Shown here in pieces: positions 44,905 through 53,704 of a stretch of DNA of 64,000 nucleotides. Below the pieces are notes generated by a model. The model was given only the letters and a program-made list of their open reading frames with translations. It was not told where the DNA came from and ran no database searches. Within the stretch, counting starts at the first letter, position 1. The number at the start of each line of letters is the position of its first letter. Source of the DNA: Frigoribacterium sp. VKM Ac-2836 (GTDB lineage Bacteria; Actinomycetota; Actinomycetes; Actinomycetales; Microbacteriaceae); the NCBI RefSeq assembly GCF_013248995.1, contig NZ_JABRPK010000002.1:868001-932000 (forward strand). The letters are read 5' to 3'. The position numbers and the translations under genes are program-made.

Positions 44905-46152
44905 GTGCGCCGCTCCGGGGGGTTCGTGGTGGCGGTCGTGCTGGGGGCCCTCGTCGCGGCCGTCGTGCCGGCCTCGGCCGCGACGGCCGACCAGGTCCGC
45001 GACGCCGAGTACTGGCTCGCCGACTACGGCATCCAACGGGCGTGGCAGACCACGCGGGGCGCCGGGACGACCGTCGCCGTGATCGACACGGGAGTCGACT
45101 CGTCCGTCCGCGAACTGCAGGGTGCCGTCGTCGGCGGCACCGACGTCTCGGGGCTCGGCTCGGCCGACGGGCAGACTCCGGTCGGCGACGACCCGAACCA
45201 TGGCACGTTGGTGGGGTCGATGGTCGCGGGCCGCGGGACCGGAACGGGCGACGGCGTGATCGGCGTGGCGCCCGAGGCCGACCTGCTCTCGGTGTCGGTG
45301 GGCTTCGGCTCGTCGGCGGTGGACTCCGACGACCAGATCGCCCGGGCGGTGCGGTGGTCGGTCGACGCGGGGGCAGACGTCATCAACATGTCGTTGACCC
45401 GCAACACCTTGGACTGGCCGACCAGCTGGGACGACGCCTTCCTCTACGCCATGGAGCACGACGTCGTCGTCGTCGCTGCGGCCGGCAACCGCGGCAGCGG
45501 CACGACCGAGGTGGGCGCCCCGGCGACGATGCCGGGCGTCCTCACGGTCGCCGGGGTCGACCGGCAGGGCACGGCGAGCTTCGACGCGTCGAGTCAGGGC
45601 ATCACGATCGGCGTGGCCGCCCCGAGCGAGGACCTCGTCGGCGTCGGCCCGGGCGACGTCCACTACAGCTGGAGCGGCACGAGCGGAGCGACCCCCCTCG
45701 TCGCGGGCATCGTCGCGCTCGTGCGCAGCGCCCACCCCGAGCTCGACGCCGCCGACGTCATCAACCGCGTCGTGGCGACGGCCACCCCGAAGGGCACCGC
45801 GACGCCCGACCCTCTGTACGGCTACGGGCTCGTCGACGCCGCGGCGGCCGTGACCGCCTCGGTGCCCGCGGTCGCCGCCAACCCGATGGGCGACCTGGCC
45901 GAGTGGATCCGACTGCACCGACGTGCCGACGTACCGGCGCCATCGGCCCCGGCGACGAATCCGACGGAGGAAGCCCCCGTGCCGACCCCGGTGGCCGATC
46001 CGGGGCAGCCGTTGGCGGTCCTCTTGCCCACCGTCGAGACCATGAGGTCCACGGGCATCCCCCTGATCGTCTTCACGGTCTTCGGGGGAGCCGCCGTCCT
46101 GGTCGCGGTCGGAGCCGTCCGCCAGTTCAGGCGCGCACGGCGCTCGGGGTAA
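44905..46152 (+). CDS. Secreted, membrane-anchored subtilisin-like (S8) serine protease
   Basis: 415 residues. Signal peptide (FVVAVVLGALVAAVVPASA), then the S8 domain with the catalytic triad: AVIDTGVDSS (Asp), NHGTLVGSMVAG (His) and SGTSGATPLVAGIVALV (Ser); the usual GTSMATP is GTSGATP here. AAGNRGSG holds the oxyanion Asn. A Pro/Thr-rich linker and a C-terminal helix (IPLIVFTVFGGAAVLVAVGAV) anchor it outside the cell, a layout like mycosins, although no type VII secretion genes are near. GTG start 5 nt after DUF501. In mycobacteria ppx occupies this place. Confidence 0.87.
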   Translation: MRRSGGFVVAVVLGALVAAVVPASAATADQVRDAEYWLADYGIQRAWQTTRGAGTTVAVIDTGVDSSVRELQGAVVGGTDVSGLGSADGQTPVGDDPNHGTLVGSMVAGRGTGTGDGVIGVAPEADLLSVSVGFGSSAVDSDDQIARAVRWSVDAGADVINMSLTRNTLDWPTSWDDAFLYAMEHDVVVVAAAGNRGSGTTEVGAPATMPGVLTVAGVDRQGTASFDASSQGITIGVAAPSEDLVGVGPGDVHYSWSGTSGATPLVAGIVALVRSAHPELDAADVINRVVATATPKGTATPDPLYGYGLVDAAAAVTASVPAVAANPMGDLAEWIRLHRRADVPAPSAPATNPTEEAPVPTPVADPGQPLAVLLPTVETMRSTGIPLIVFTVFGGAAVLVAVGAVRQFRRARRSG

Positions 46153-46191
46153 GGTCGTCTGCGACACCCCCATCTCAAGGAGACATTCGCC

Positions 46192-47751
46192 GTGCCCAAA
46201 ATCCTCATCGTCGGCGGCGGCTACGCCGGTTTCTACACTGCCTGGAAGCTCGAGAAGTGGCTGCGCGCGGGTGAGGCCGACGTCACGATCGTCGACCCTT
46301 TGCCGTACATGACGTACCAGCCGTTCCTGCCCGAGGTGGCCGCCGGCTCGATCGAGCCGCGTCACGCGGTCGTCGCCCTGCGACGTCACCTGAAGAAGAC
46401 GAACGTCGTCACGGCCAAGGTCACCGGTGTCGACCACGCCTCGAAGACCGCCACCATCACGCCCGAGGTGGGTGACGCCTGGACGATGCAGTACGACCAG
46501 ATCGTCATGACGGCCGGTGCCGTGTCGCGCACCTTCCCGATCCCGGGCGTCGCCGACGAAGCCATCGGCCTCAAGACCATCGAAGAAGCCGCCGCGATCC
46601 GCGACAAGGTGCTGACGAACTTCCAGAAGGCGGCCAACCTGCCGGCCGGTCCCGAGCGCGACCGACTCCTCACGGTGGTCGTGATCGGCGGTGGCTTCGC
46701 CGGCATCGAGGTCTTCGCCGAACTGCGAAGCTTCGCCAGCGACCTGCTGAAGAACTACCCCGACCTCACCATCGACGACACCCACTTCCACCTCGTCGAG
46801 GCGATGGGCCGAATCATGCCCGAGGTCTCGCTCGAGACGAGCCACTGGGTGCTGAAGAACCTCGCGGAACGCGCCGCCACCGTCCACCTCGACACCCAGC
46901 TGCAGTCGGCGGTCGGCGGCAAGATCGAGCTCTCGACCGGTGAGTCGTTCGAGTCCGACCTCATCGTCTGGACGGCCGGCGTCATGGCCAACCCGATGGT
47001 CCGCGGGACGGACTTCCCGCTCGAGCAGCGCGGTCGTATCACCGTCAAGGCCGACCTGCGCATCGTCGACGGCGACACCGTCGTCCCCGACGCCTGGGCC
47101 TGCGGCGACGTCGCCGCGACGCCCGACCTGACCGGCAAGGGCGTGGGGGGATTCTGCGTGCCGAACGCCCAGCACGCGGTCCGCATGGGCAAGCGCCTCG
47201 CGAAGAACATCGTCGCGTCGCTCCGTGGCGAGGGGCTCGTCGACTACAAGCACGAGAACCTGGGCGCCGTCGCCGGCCTCGGTCTCAACGTCGGGGTGTT
47301 CCAGAGTGGCAAGTTCGCCATGAAGGGCTTCCCGGCCTGGGCCGCCCACCGTGGTTACCACGGCATGGCGATGCCCTCCTTCGAGCGCAAGTTCCGCGTC
47401 GTCGGCGGCTGGTGGAACAACTTCTGGCTGGGTCGCGACATCGTCTCTCTCGACAACCGCGAGCGTCCCCGCGCGGCCTTCGAGGAGTTCGCCTCGCGTC
47501 CGAAGCCCGCTGTCGAGGCGCCGGCCGAGGCGACCTCTCCCGCATCCGTGGGGGCGGGCCAGCCCGCCGGCGAGGCAGGGCCCGCGTACGCGAACCCGGT
47601 CGAAGACGACGGAACGGCGAAGAAGGGCACGGCCGAGGGCGGCGAGGCGGCCGCCAAGGCTGCGCGCAAGGCTCCTGCTCGCAAGCCCGCCGCGAAGAAG
47701 ACGGCCACCGGCCAGTCCGCAGAGACCGACACGGTGTCCGCTTCCGAGTGA
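46192..47751 (+). CDS. Type II NADH:quinone oxidoreductase-like FAD enzyme with Lys/Ala-rich tail
   Basis: 519 residues. ILIVGGGYAGFYTAWKLEK (FAD GxGxxG), VVVIGGGFAGIEVFAELRSF (NADH site) and AWACGDVAATPDLTGKGVGGFCVPNAQHAVRMGK are the NDH-2 motifs. NDH-2 passes electrons from NADH to quinone without pumping protons. From about residue 450 the protein continues in a disordered tail ending with AKAARKAPARKPAAKKTA, like histone-H1-type extensions. GTG start with AAGGAGA 8 nt upstream. Confidence 0.88.
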   Translation: MPKILIVGGGYAGFYTAWKLEKWLRAGEADVTIVDPLPYMTYQPFLPEVAAGSIEPRHAVVALRRHLKKTNVVTAKVTGVDHASKTATITPEVGDAWTMQYDQIVMTAGAVSRTFPIPGVADEAIGLKTIEEAAAIRDKVLTNFQKAANLPAGPERDRLLTVVVIGGGFAGIEVFAELRSFASDLLKNYPDLTIDDTHFHLVEAMGRIMPEVSLETSHWVLKNLAERAATVHLDTQLQSAVGGKIELSTGESFESDLIVWTAGVMANPMVRGTDFPLEQRGRITVKADLRIVDGDTVVPDAWACGDVAATPDLTGKGVGGFCVPNAQHAVRMGKRLAKNIVASLRGEGLVDYKHENLGAVAGLGLNVGVFQSGKFAMKGFPAWAAHRGYHGMAMPSFERKFRVVGGWWNNFWLGRDIVSLDNRERPRAAFEEFASRPKPAVEAPAEATSPASVGAGQPAGEAGPAYANPVEDDGTAKKGTAEGGEAAAKAARKAPARKPAAKKTATGQSAETDTVSASE

Positions 47752-47772
47752 TCCGCGAGAACACGTCCGGGG

Positions 47773-47803
47773 TGCCCGTCCGCTGCCTGCAGCGTGGCGG
47801 GCA
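47773..47803 (+). terminator. Hairpin after the NDH-2 gene
   Basis: TGCCCG...CGGGCA outer stem and GCT...AGC inner pairing, with one mismatch, 22 nt after the stop and before tRNA-Leu. TAGGCT (47815-47820) just beyond is a likely tRNA promoter. Confidence 0.4.
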
Positions 47804-47830
47804 TCTCTGTCTCGTAGGCTGGTCGCCCGG

Positions 47831-47904
47831 GCCCCCGTAGCCCAATCGGCAGAGGCAGGCGACTTAAAATCGCTTCAGTCAGGGTTCGAGTCCCTGCGGG
47901 GGCA
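47831..47904 (+). tRNA. tRNA-Leu (anticodon UAA), short variable loop
   Basis: 74 nt: acceptor GCCCCCG/CGGGGGC, anticodon stem GGCGA/TCGCT with loop CTTAAAA (UAA), variable loop TCAGT, T arm CAGGG-TTCGAGT-CCCTG, discriminator A, CCA not encoded. The amino acid call rests on the anticodon; the variable loop is only 5 nt, whereas most bacterial tRNA-Leu have a long arm. Confidence 0.85.
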
Positions 47905-48077
47905 CTTGCCCGCGGCGAGGGTGCGGCGACGTCCACCTCGAGGCGGCGCCGCCCCGACGCGGTTCTCCACGTCCCTGAGCACCGGGTCTCTCGTCGCTGA
48001 CCGCAGCCGCGCCTCCTGACCCGACCGGCCCCTCCGAAGTCCCCGCGCGTCCGGCCGCGCACCGGCCCCCGTGCCGG

Positions 48078-48152
48078 GTCGGCAACTCAGGAGATCGGCG
48101 TGGGGCGGGGGTGATTCGGCGCGGAACCCAGCTGTTCTCCTGAGTTGCCGCC
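48078..48152. repeat. REPIN-like palindromic element, copy 3
   Basis: 75 bp with nearly perfect ends: GTCGGCAACTCAGGAGA and TCTCCTGAGTTGCCG. Lies in the 456-bp spacer between tRNA-Leu and the stop of the Ig-like protein. A CGCGCCTCC word is at about 48009; no gene is seen in this spacer. Confidence 0.8.
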
Positions 48153-48196
48153 TGCGCCGGCGCCCGGCCGTCCGCCGGCACCGCGGGCCACGCCGT

Positions 48197-48269
48197 GTCG
48201 GCAACTCAGGTGATCGACACGGCCGGCCCTCTGAGGGGCGCCTTCGTCGGTGGTTCTCCTGAGTTGCCG
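48197..48269. repeat. REPIN-like palindromic element, copy 4
   Basis: 73 bp, 44 bp after copy 3. Ends GTCGGCAACTCAGGTGATC and TTCTCCTGAGTTGCCG. The middle is different from copy 3. Confidence 0.8.
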
Positions 48270-48360
48270 GAGGGGGGCACGGTGCCCGGCTGGGGTGTCT
48301 CGAGAGAGGCGACGCCGCGTGAGGGGCGGTCGCGTCCAGCCGGGGTGGTGTCGAGCCGGG

Positions 48361-50586
48361 TCAGGCCTCGTCCGTGTCCCCCTCGACGAAGGACGTCCAG
48401 AGCCACACCGCGACGCATAGGCCCGCGGTCAAGGTGGCCGCCAGGAAGACCCCGCCGACCGGGAACGACGAAGGGCCGCCCGTGAGCACCGCCGCGGCCG
48501 CCGCCACGCCGACCACGGTGAGTGCCACGTGCAGCGGCCGCGACCAGTCCCAGATGATGCGACCCGGCAGTGTGCCCACCGGTACGAGAGCGAGCACGAG
48601 GGAACCCAGGCCGGTCAGGCAGATCGTGGCGGTGGTCTCGAGGGCGAGTTCGGTGACGAAGCCCCCGGTGGCAGGCAGGGCCCCGTGGACGGCCCAGGCC
48701 CCGGCAGCCACGACCGCCAGGACGGCGACCTGGGCGAGCGCCAGGATGCCCGCCTCGCGAGGATCGTCCGATTCGTTGCGCCGGCCTCGGGGCGCCGTCG
48801 ACGCGGGAGCCGCGACGATGCCGCCGACGAGCACGACCCCGAGCACGAGAGGCGGATCGAGACCGAGCAGCCGCGTGACCGCGCAGGCGACCACGGCGAC
48901 GAGAAGGAGGCGCGGTGACATGCGAACGCGTGCCTCGCGTCCGCGGGAACGCGCCACCAGCAGGGTGGGGACCACGACGGTGAGCAGGTTGACGAGGGCG
49001 ACGCCGATCACGATCCCGGCGAAGAGACGCGCAGAGCGGACCTCGTCGTCGAGGCCTGCCGCCAGCCCGACCACGGCGGCACCGGCGGCGACGGTCAACG
49101 CGGCGGCGACGCGGGGGTCGAGAGTGGCGGTCGAGAACGAGGTCGGGAGTTCCCGACGGCGGTTCCGCCCCGTGAGCCGCGGACCACGAGGCGTCGGCCG
49201 ACCGCTCAACGCCGTGGCCAGCAGGCGCGACGGCGCGACCACGAGCAGCACGAACGCGGCGGCGAGGCCGAGGGCGAGGAGCAATCCCGTCCCGGTCATG
49301 GCCTGGCCGAGGGTGGGCAGGTCGCGACCGAAGGTCGTCGCCGCCGCCCAGTTGCCGGTCACCGGTGTGGTCGAGTCCGTCTGGCCGCCGCCTTCGTCGC
49401 CCGACGTACCGCCCGAGCCGTCACCGGGCACGGGCGCTGCGGACCCCTCGGCGGGCGGTTCGGCCGGAACGGCCGGGTCACCGGTAGCCCCGGGCCCCGG
49501 GATGGGTGCCGCCGAAGCGGAAGGAGGCGCGGGTCCAGCCGCCAGCGATGCCACGGTGACCGAGATGCCCGCGCTGGGCGGCCCGACGTTCGCCGATGCG
49601 TCGATCTGCGCGGCTTGGACGACGTGAACCCCGGCGGAGAGCGCCGCGTCCGACGACGTGCAACGCCATGCACCACCGGAGACGGTGGCCTGGCAGACCG
49701 GAGCGCTGTCCACGTACGCGGTGACGGTCGCGCCGTCTTCTCCCGAGCCCGAGAAGGTGAGCGGCTGCGTGGTGACGCGTTCACCGGCCCGGGGTGCGGT
49801 GACGACGGGTGCGGCGGGAGCGTCCCGGTCGATGGTGACGACGACGCCGGTCGAGGTCGCCGACCGGGGCACGGCGGGAACCGAGTCCGAGGACTGCGAC
49901 GCCGTCACGGTGTACCTGCCGGTCGGCCACGTGGTCGACGGCAGCACGACCGACCACGCGCCGGTGCCGTCGGCCGTCGCGGAGACCGGTGCCGCGCCTC
50001 CGTCGACGGCGACCCGGGCACCGGGGAAGGCGGTGCCCGTGATCTTGCCGCCGACGGCGGGGCCGCCCTCGACAGCAGGAGGCCCGAGCAAGGAGAACGG
50101 AGCACTGACCGCGTCCTCGACCACGGCCGAGTTCGTGACGTCGCGGACCGTGAGGGTCTGGTCGGCACCGTTCTCGAGCACCACCGGGCACGACCAGGAG
50201 GCGCTGGTCGCATCGCCGGGGGGCACGGTCACCTCACAGAGGGCACGGCTGGGTACCCGAGGGTCGAGCACCCGGACGGTCGCCCCGGCAGAGCCCGTGC
50301 CGCCGACCACGACGGTGTTGGTGTCGCGGTCACCGACGTCACGGATGGTGGGTGCGACCGGGTCGGGGCCGGGTCGGCCGAGCGACGGCGCGGGGGTGGG
50401 CGTGCGCGCGGGGTCGCCCGCGGCGCGGGCGGCCACACCGACCGAGAGGGCGAGCGAGAGACCGAGGGCGACGGCGGCGAGGGTCGACACGGCACGCCGT
50501 ACACGTCGCGGCGCGACCACGCGGCGTCCGACGACAGGGGTCGGCGGGCGCGTGGGATGCAGGGTCGGCGACTCGAACACTGTCAC
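48361..50586 (-). CDS. Large surface protein: Ig-like extracellular domains plus multi-helix membrane domain
   Basis: 741 residues. Signal/anchor helix near residue 35-52 (TLAAVALGLSLALSVGVAARA). Residues about 75-340 hold repeated beta-rich modules with bacterial Ig-like wording (GSAGATVRVLD, GTAFPGARVAVDGG, GSGEDGATVTAYVDS), including paired cysteines (LCEVTV/WSCPV; VCQATV/WRCTS). A Pro/Gly/Ala linker follows (345-410). Then about ten membrane helices to the C-terminus. No catalytic motif was found; it may be an adhesin or transport-associated envelope protein. The start is GTG 50586 or 50580: TTGACT and TGAATG upstream would make the second leaderless. Confidence 0.7.
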   Translation of the reverse strand: MTVFESPTLHPTRPPTPVVGRRVVAPRRVRRAVSTLAAVALGLSLALSVGVAARAAGDPARTPTPAPSLGRPGPDPVAPTIRDVGDRDTNTVVVGGTGSAGATVRVLDPRVPSRALCEVTVPPGDATSASWSCPVVLENGADQTLTVRDVTNSAVVEDAVSAPFSLLGPPAVEGGPAVGGKITGTAFPGARVAVDGGAAPVSATADGTGAWSVVLPSTTWPTGRYTVTASQSSDSVPAVPRSATSTGVVVTIDRDAPAAPVVTAPRAGERVTTQPLTFSGSGEDGATVTAYVDSAPVCQATVSGGAWRCTSSDAALSAGVHVVQAAQIDASANVGPPSAGISVTVASLAAGPAPPSASAAPIPGPGATGDPAVPAEPPAEGSAAPVPGDGSGGTSGDEGGGQTDSTTPVTGNWAAATTFGRDLPTLGQAMTGTGLLLALGLAAAFVLLVVAPSRLLATALSGRPTPRGPRLTGRNRRRELPTSFSTATLDPRVAAALTVAAGAAVVGLAAGLDDEVRSARLFAGIVIGVALVNLLTVVVPTLLVARSRGREARVRMSPRLLLVAVVACAVTRLLGLDPPLVLGVVLVGGIVAAPASTAPRGRRNESDDPREAGILALAQVAVLAVVAAGAWAVHGALPATGGFVTELALETTATICLTGLGSLVLALVPVGTLPGRIIWDWSRPLHVALTVVGVAAAAAVLTGGPSSFPVGGVFLAATLTAGLCVAVWLWTSFVEGDTDEA

Positions 50587-50708
50587 CCATTCAGCCCGTT
50601 CTCGGGGTACAAGTCAATCCGTGGCGCGGGGGAGTCGCCCCGAGATCCGCTCGTCGGGAGTCTGCTCCGAGATCACCCGGCGGGCAGGGAGCCCACATGC
50701 AGCGCATT

Positions 50709-50818
50709 TATAGTGTGCATCGGACTCCCGACGATCCGACCCAGGTCACGGGCGACCACCCGGCGCCCGCCGTCATCGGTCCACCAACAAGGGGTCCACC
50801 GACAAGGAGTGACACGTC
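50709..50818 (+). promoter_or_regulatory. lemA promoter and leader with a 15-bp direct repeat
   Basis: TATAGT (50709-50714) is a good -10 box, giving a leader of about 100 nt. GGTCCACCAACAAGG (50778-50792) and GGTCCACCGACAAGG (50793-50807) are adjacent direct repeats; the second supplies AAGGAG for lemA. Confidence 0.55.
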
Positions 50819-51400
50819 ATGCAACCGGCCACGATCGGCATCCTGGTAGCGGCAGGCATCATCGTCCTGCTCGCAGTCATCACCGGCATCTACCTCTGGG
50901 CCACCTACAACTCGTTGGTGACGTTGAAGGTGCGCGTCGACGAGGCGTGGAGCGACATCACGATCCAGCTCAAACGGCGAGCCGATCTGATCCCGAACAT
51001 CATCGAGGCGGTCAAGGGATACGCCTCGCACGAGTCGTCGGTGTTCCAGAACGTGACGGCTGCCCGCGCCGAGACGATCGGGGCCGGCACGCCGGCCGAG
51101 GCGTCGGCGGCCGAGGGGCACATGCAGACCGCGCTCAAGAGCATCTTCGCCGTGGCCGAGGCTTATCCGCAGCTGCAGGCCAGCCAGAACTTCTTGCAAT
51201 TGCAGTCCGAATTGGTCGACACCGAGGACAAGATCCAGGCCGCGCGTCGCTTCTACAACGGTGGCGTGCGCGAGTTCAACACCAAGAACCGCGTCTTCCC
51301 CAACTCGCTCTTCGCCAAGCGTCTCGGCTTCACCGAACGGGACTTCTTCGAGGTCTCCGAACCGTCGGCCATCGCCGAGCCGCCCCGCGTCCAGTTCTGA
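50819..51400 (+). CDS. lemA: LemA family membrane protein
   Basis: 193 residues. One N-terminal helix (IGILVAAGIIVLLAVITGIYLW) then the LemA helical domain: VDEAWSDITIQLKRRADLIPN, LIPNIIEAVKGYASHE, TEDKIQAARRFYNGGVREFN and FPNSLFAKRLGF. Role unknown but conserved with HtpX. ATG after AAGGAGT. 24 bp before htpX. Confidence 0.93.
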   Translation: MQPATIGILVAAGIIVLLAVITGIYLWATYNSLVTLKVRVDEAWSDITIQLKRRADLIPNIIEAVKGYASHESSVFQNVTAARAETIGAGTPAEASAAEGHMQTALKSIFAVAEAYPQLQASQNFLQLQSELVDTEDKIQAARRFYNGGVREFNTKNRVFPNSLFAKRLGFTERDFFEVSEPSAIAEPPRVQF

Positions 51401-51424
51401 CCCTGCCCTAGTTCCCTCGCGACC

Positions 51425-52333
51425 ATGTACTCCGCGATCTCGCGCAACAAGCGCAACACCGTCTTCATCGTCCTGATCTTTCTCGTGATCGTCGGGGCGT
51501 TGGGCTTCGCCGCGAGTGCCGTCTGGAACAACGGCTCGATCGGGTTCCTCGTGCTCGGTGGGGCTGCGGTCTACGCCCTGATCCAGTACTTCGCCGCCAG
51601 TGGGCAGGCGCTCTCGATGAGCAACGCCCAGCAGGTCGACGGCACGACCGCTCCGCGCCTCTACCGCACGGTCGAGAATCTCAGCATCACCATGGGCATG
51701 CCGATGCCCAAGGTCTACGTGGTCGTCGATCCTGCTCCGAACGCCTTCGCCACGGGGCGTGACCCCGACCACGCCGTCGTCGCCGCCACCACGGGGTTGC
51801 TCGAGATCATGGATGACGCCGAGTTGCAGGGTGTGATGGCCCACGAGCTCGGTCACGTCAAGAACTACGACATCCGGGTGTCGACCATGGTGTTCGGCCT
51901 CGTCGTGGCCGTGGGGTTCCTCGCGGACATCCTGTTGCGCATGTCGTTCTTCAGCGCACTGACCGGGGGCAACCGCAACTCCAACGGCAACAACGGCGGC
52001 GGCGGGGGAAACCCCGTCTTCCTGGTTCTCGGTCTGGCGGCCATGATCATCGCCCCTCTGGCCGCCGCCGGCGTCCAGGCCGCGGTGTCGCGCCAGCGCG
52101 AGTACCTCGCCGACGCCACCGGTGCCCTGACGACGCGATACCCCGAAGGGCTGGCCCGGGCCCTCGAGAAGCTCGGTACGTCCGGACGGCCCATGCGCCA
52201 GCAGAACACGTCGATGTCGCACCTGTGGATCAGTGACCCCATGAAGCCCGGCGTCATGGACCGACTCTTCAGCACGCACCCTCCGCTCGCCGACCGCGTG
52301 CGACGCCTGAGGGAGAACGCGGGCACCTTCTAG
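51425..52333 (+). CDS. htpX: M48 family membrane zinc protease HtpX
   Basis: 302 residues. Two N-terminal helices, zinc site MAHELGHVKNYDI (HExxH), two further helices with a Gly/Asn-rich loop (GGNRNSNGNNGGGGGN) between, and the third ligand region SRQREYLADATGA. It degrades damaged membrane proteins. Pairs with lemA. The ATG has no clear Shine-Dalgarno sequence. Stop overlaps the stop of the convergent YcaQ-like gene by 3 bp. Confidence 0.93.
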   Translation: MYSAISRNKRNTVFIVLIFLVIVGALGFAASAVWNNGSIGFLVLGGAAVYALIQYFAASGQALSMSNAQQVDGTTAPRLYRTVENLSITMGMPMPKVYVVVDPAPNAFATGRDPDHAVVAATTGLLEIMDDAELQGVMAHELGHVKNYDIRVSTMVFGLVVAVGFLADILLRMSFFSALTGGNRNSNGNNGGGGGNPVFLVLGLAAMIIAPLAAAGVQAAVSRQREYLADATGALTTRYPEGLARALEKLGTSGRPMRQQNTSMSHLWISDPMKPGVMDRLFSTHPPLADRVRRLRENAGTF

Positions 52334-53574
52334 TCGACGAGGTCGGTCACGAGGTCCGCGCGGCCGACCACGGCCGCTCGCAGGGCGCTCGCCAGGTCAC
52401 CACGGTCGGAGACCTCGACCGAGTCCAGCCCTTGCCACGCCGCGGCGCGACGGAGTGTCGTCGCCAGTCGTCCGACATCGATCGGAAGGTCGCGCTCGCG
52501 CCAGGCCGACTGCACTCGCAAGACCCCCGCTTGGCGGTCGCTCTTGAGGTCGACCCGTCCGACGAGTTGGTCGTCCTGCAGGACGGGCAGCACGTAGTAC
52601 CCGTGCACCCGCTTCTCTCGCGGGGTGTAGATCTCGATGCGGTAGCGGAACCCGAAGAGTCGTTCCGCCCGGGGACGGTGCCACACCACGGGGTCGAACG
52701 GCGACAGCACCGCGTCCGCGGCGAGCCGACGGGGAACGTGAGCGTCTCGATGCAGCCACGCCGTCGCCCCCCAGCCCGGCACGACGACGGGCTCGACCAC
52801 ACCCTCGTCGTGCAGTTCGCGCAAAGCGGGTGCGACGTCCGCGACCTTGAGGCGGAAGTAGTCGGCGAGGTCGGAGGCCGTAGCCACGCCGGAGGCGCGG
52901 GCTGCGTGGGCGACGAGGCGGCGGTGGGCCTCGTGGCGGTCGACGTCGACGGCGAGCACCTCGGCCGGGAGCACCTGGTCGGGGAGCGCGTAGACCCGCT
53001 CGAACCGTCGCCGACCCGCGCTGACCAGGGCGCCGGTGCGGAAGAGCGACTCAAGGCCGCGCTTGACGTCGCCCCAGCCCCACCACGGGCCGGTTCGGTC
53101 GGGCTGCGGGAAGACGGCGGCATCGCCCTCGACCAAGCTGGCCGGTAGTGGTCCCTTGTCGCGGATCTCGTCGAGCAACCAGCGTTCCATCCGCGGGCTC
53201 GTCGACAACCACGACGACTCGTCCCCTCGCCATTTCGCGTCGTAGTCGCGCATGCGCCAGCGCAGCAGTGGCCACGTCGACACCGGGATGAGGGCGGCCT
53301 CGTGGGCCCAGTACTCGACGTAGCGGCCGCGGCGGGCGAAGGTGAGGCGATCGAGGGTCGCGCGGTCGTACGAGCCGAGGCGGGCGAACGCGGGCAGGTA
53401 GTGGCTGCGCTCGAACACGTTCACCGAGTCGATCTGCAGCAGACCGAGCCGGTCGACGAGGCCGTTCAGCTGCCGCGTGCCCGGGCGGAGGGGACCGTCG
53501 ACCGGGCCGCCGAAGCCCTGGGCCGCGAGAGCGACACGACGGGCCTGGGCGGGGGAGAGCTGCTGACGGGGCAC
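52330..53574 (-). CDS. YcaQ-type winged-helix DNA glycosylase-like protein
   Basis: 414 residues of the HTH_42/YcaQ family; E. coli YcaQ unhooks DNA interstrand crosslinks. LGLLQIDSVNVFERSHYLPAFAR carries the Gln-x-Asp catalytic motif; YWAHEAALIPVSTW, LSPFDPVVWHRPRAERLFGF and YYVLPVLQDDQLVGRVDLK are also characteristic. GTG 53574 lies 7 nt behind TACAGT on this strand, so a leaderless start is preferred over longer in-frame options. Confidence 0.88.
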   Translation of the reverse strand: MPRQQLSPAQARRVALAAQGFGGPVDGPLRPGTRQLNGLVDRLGLLQIDSVNVFERSHYLPAFARLGSYDRATLDRLTFARRGRYVEYWAHEAALIPVSTWPLLRWRMRDYDAKWRGDESSWLSTSPRMERWLLDEIRDKGPLPASLVEGDAAVFPQPDRTGPWWGWGDVKRGLESLFRTGALVSAGRRRFERVYALPDQVLPAEVLAVDVDRHEAHRRLVAHAARASGVATASDLADYFRLKVADVAPALRELHDEGVVEPVVVPGWGATAWLHRDAHVPRRLAADAVLSPFDPVVWHRPRAERLFGFRYRIEIYTPREKRVHGYYVLPVLQDDQLVGRVDLKSDRQAGVLRVQSAWRERDLPIDVGRLATTLRRAAAWQGLDSVEVSDRGDLASALRAAVVGRADLVTDLVD

Positions 53575-53581
53575 GCGGACG

Positions 53582-53698
53582 ACTGTAGCGACGGCCACCG
53601 ACACGGGCCGCGCCTCCTGACGTCGACTCGTCCCCGTCGACACATGCGCGCGGTGGCATGTGGACGGGTAGGTGACTGGCTCCGCGGGGCCATAAACT
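53582..53698. promoter_or_regulatory. Divergent leaderless-type promoters (YcaQ-like and AI-2E genes)
   Basis: TACAGT (53582-53587, minus) is 7 nt from the YcaQ-like GTG; TAAACT (53693-53698, plus) is 6 nt from ATG 53705. A CGCGCCTCC word is at about 53610. Confidence 0.5.
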
Positions 53699-53704
53699 GA
53701 CGCG

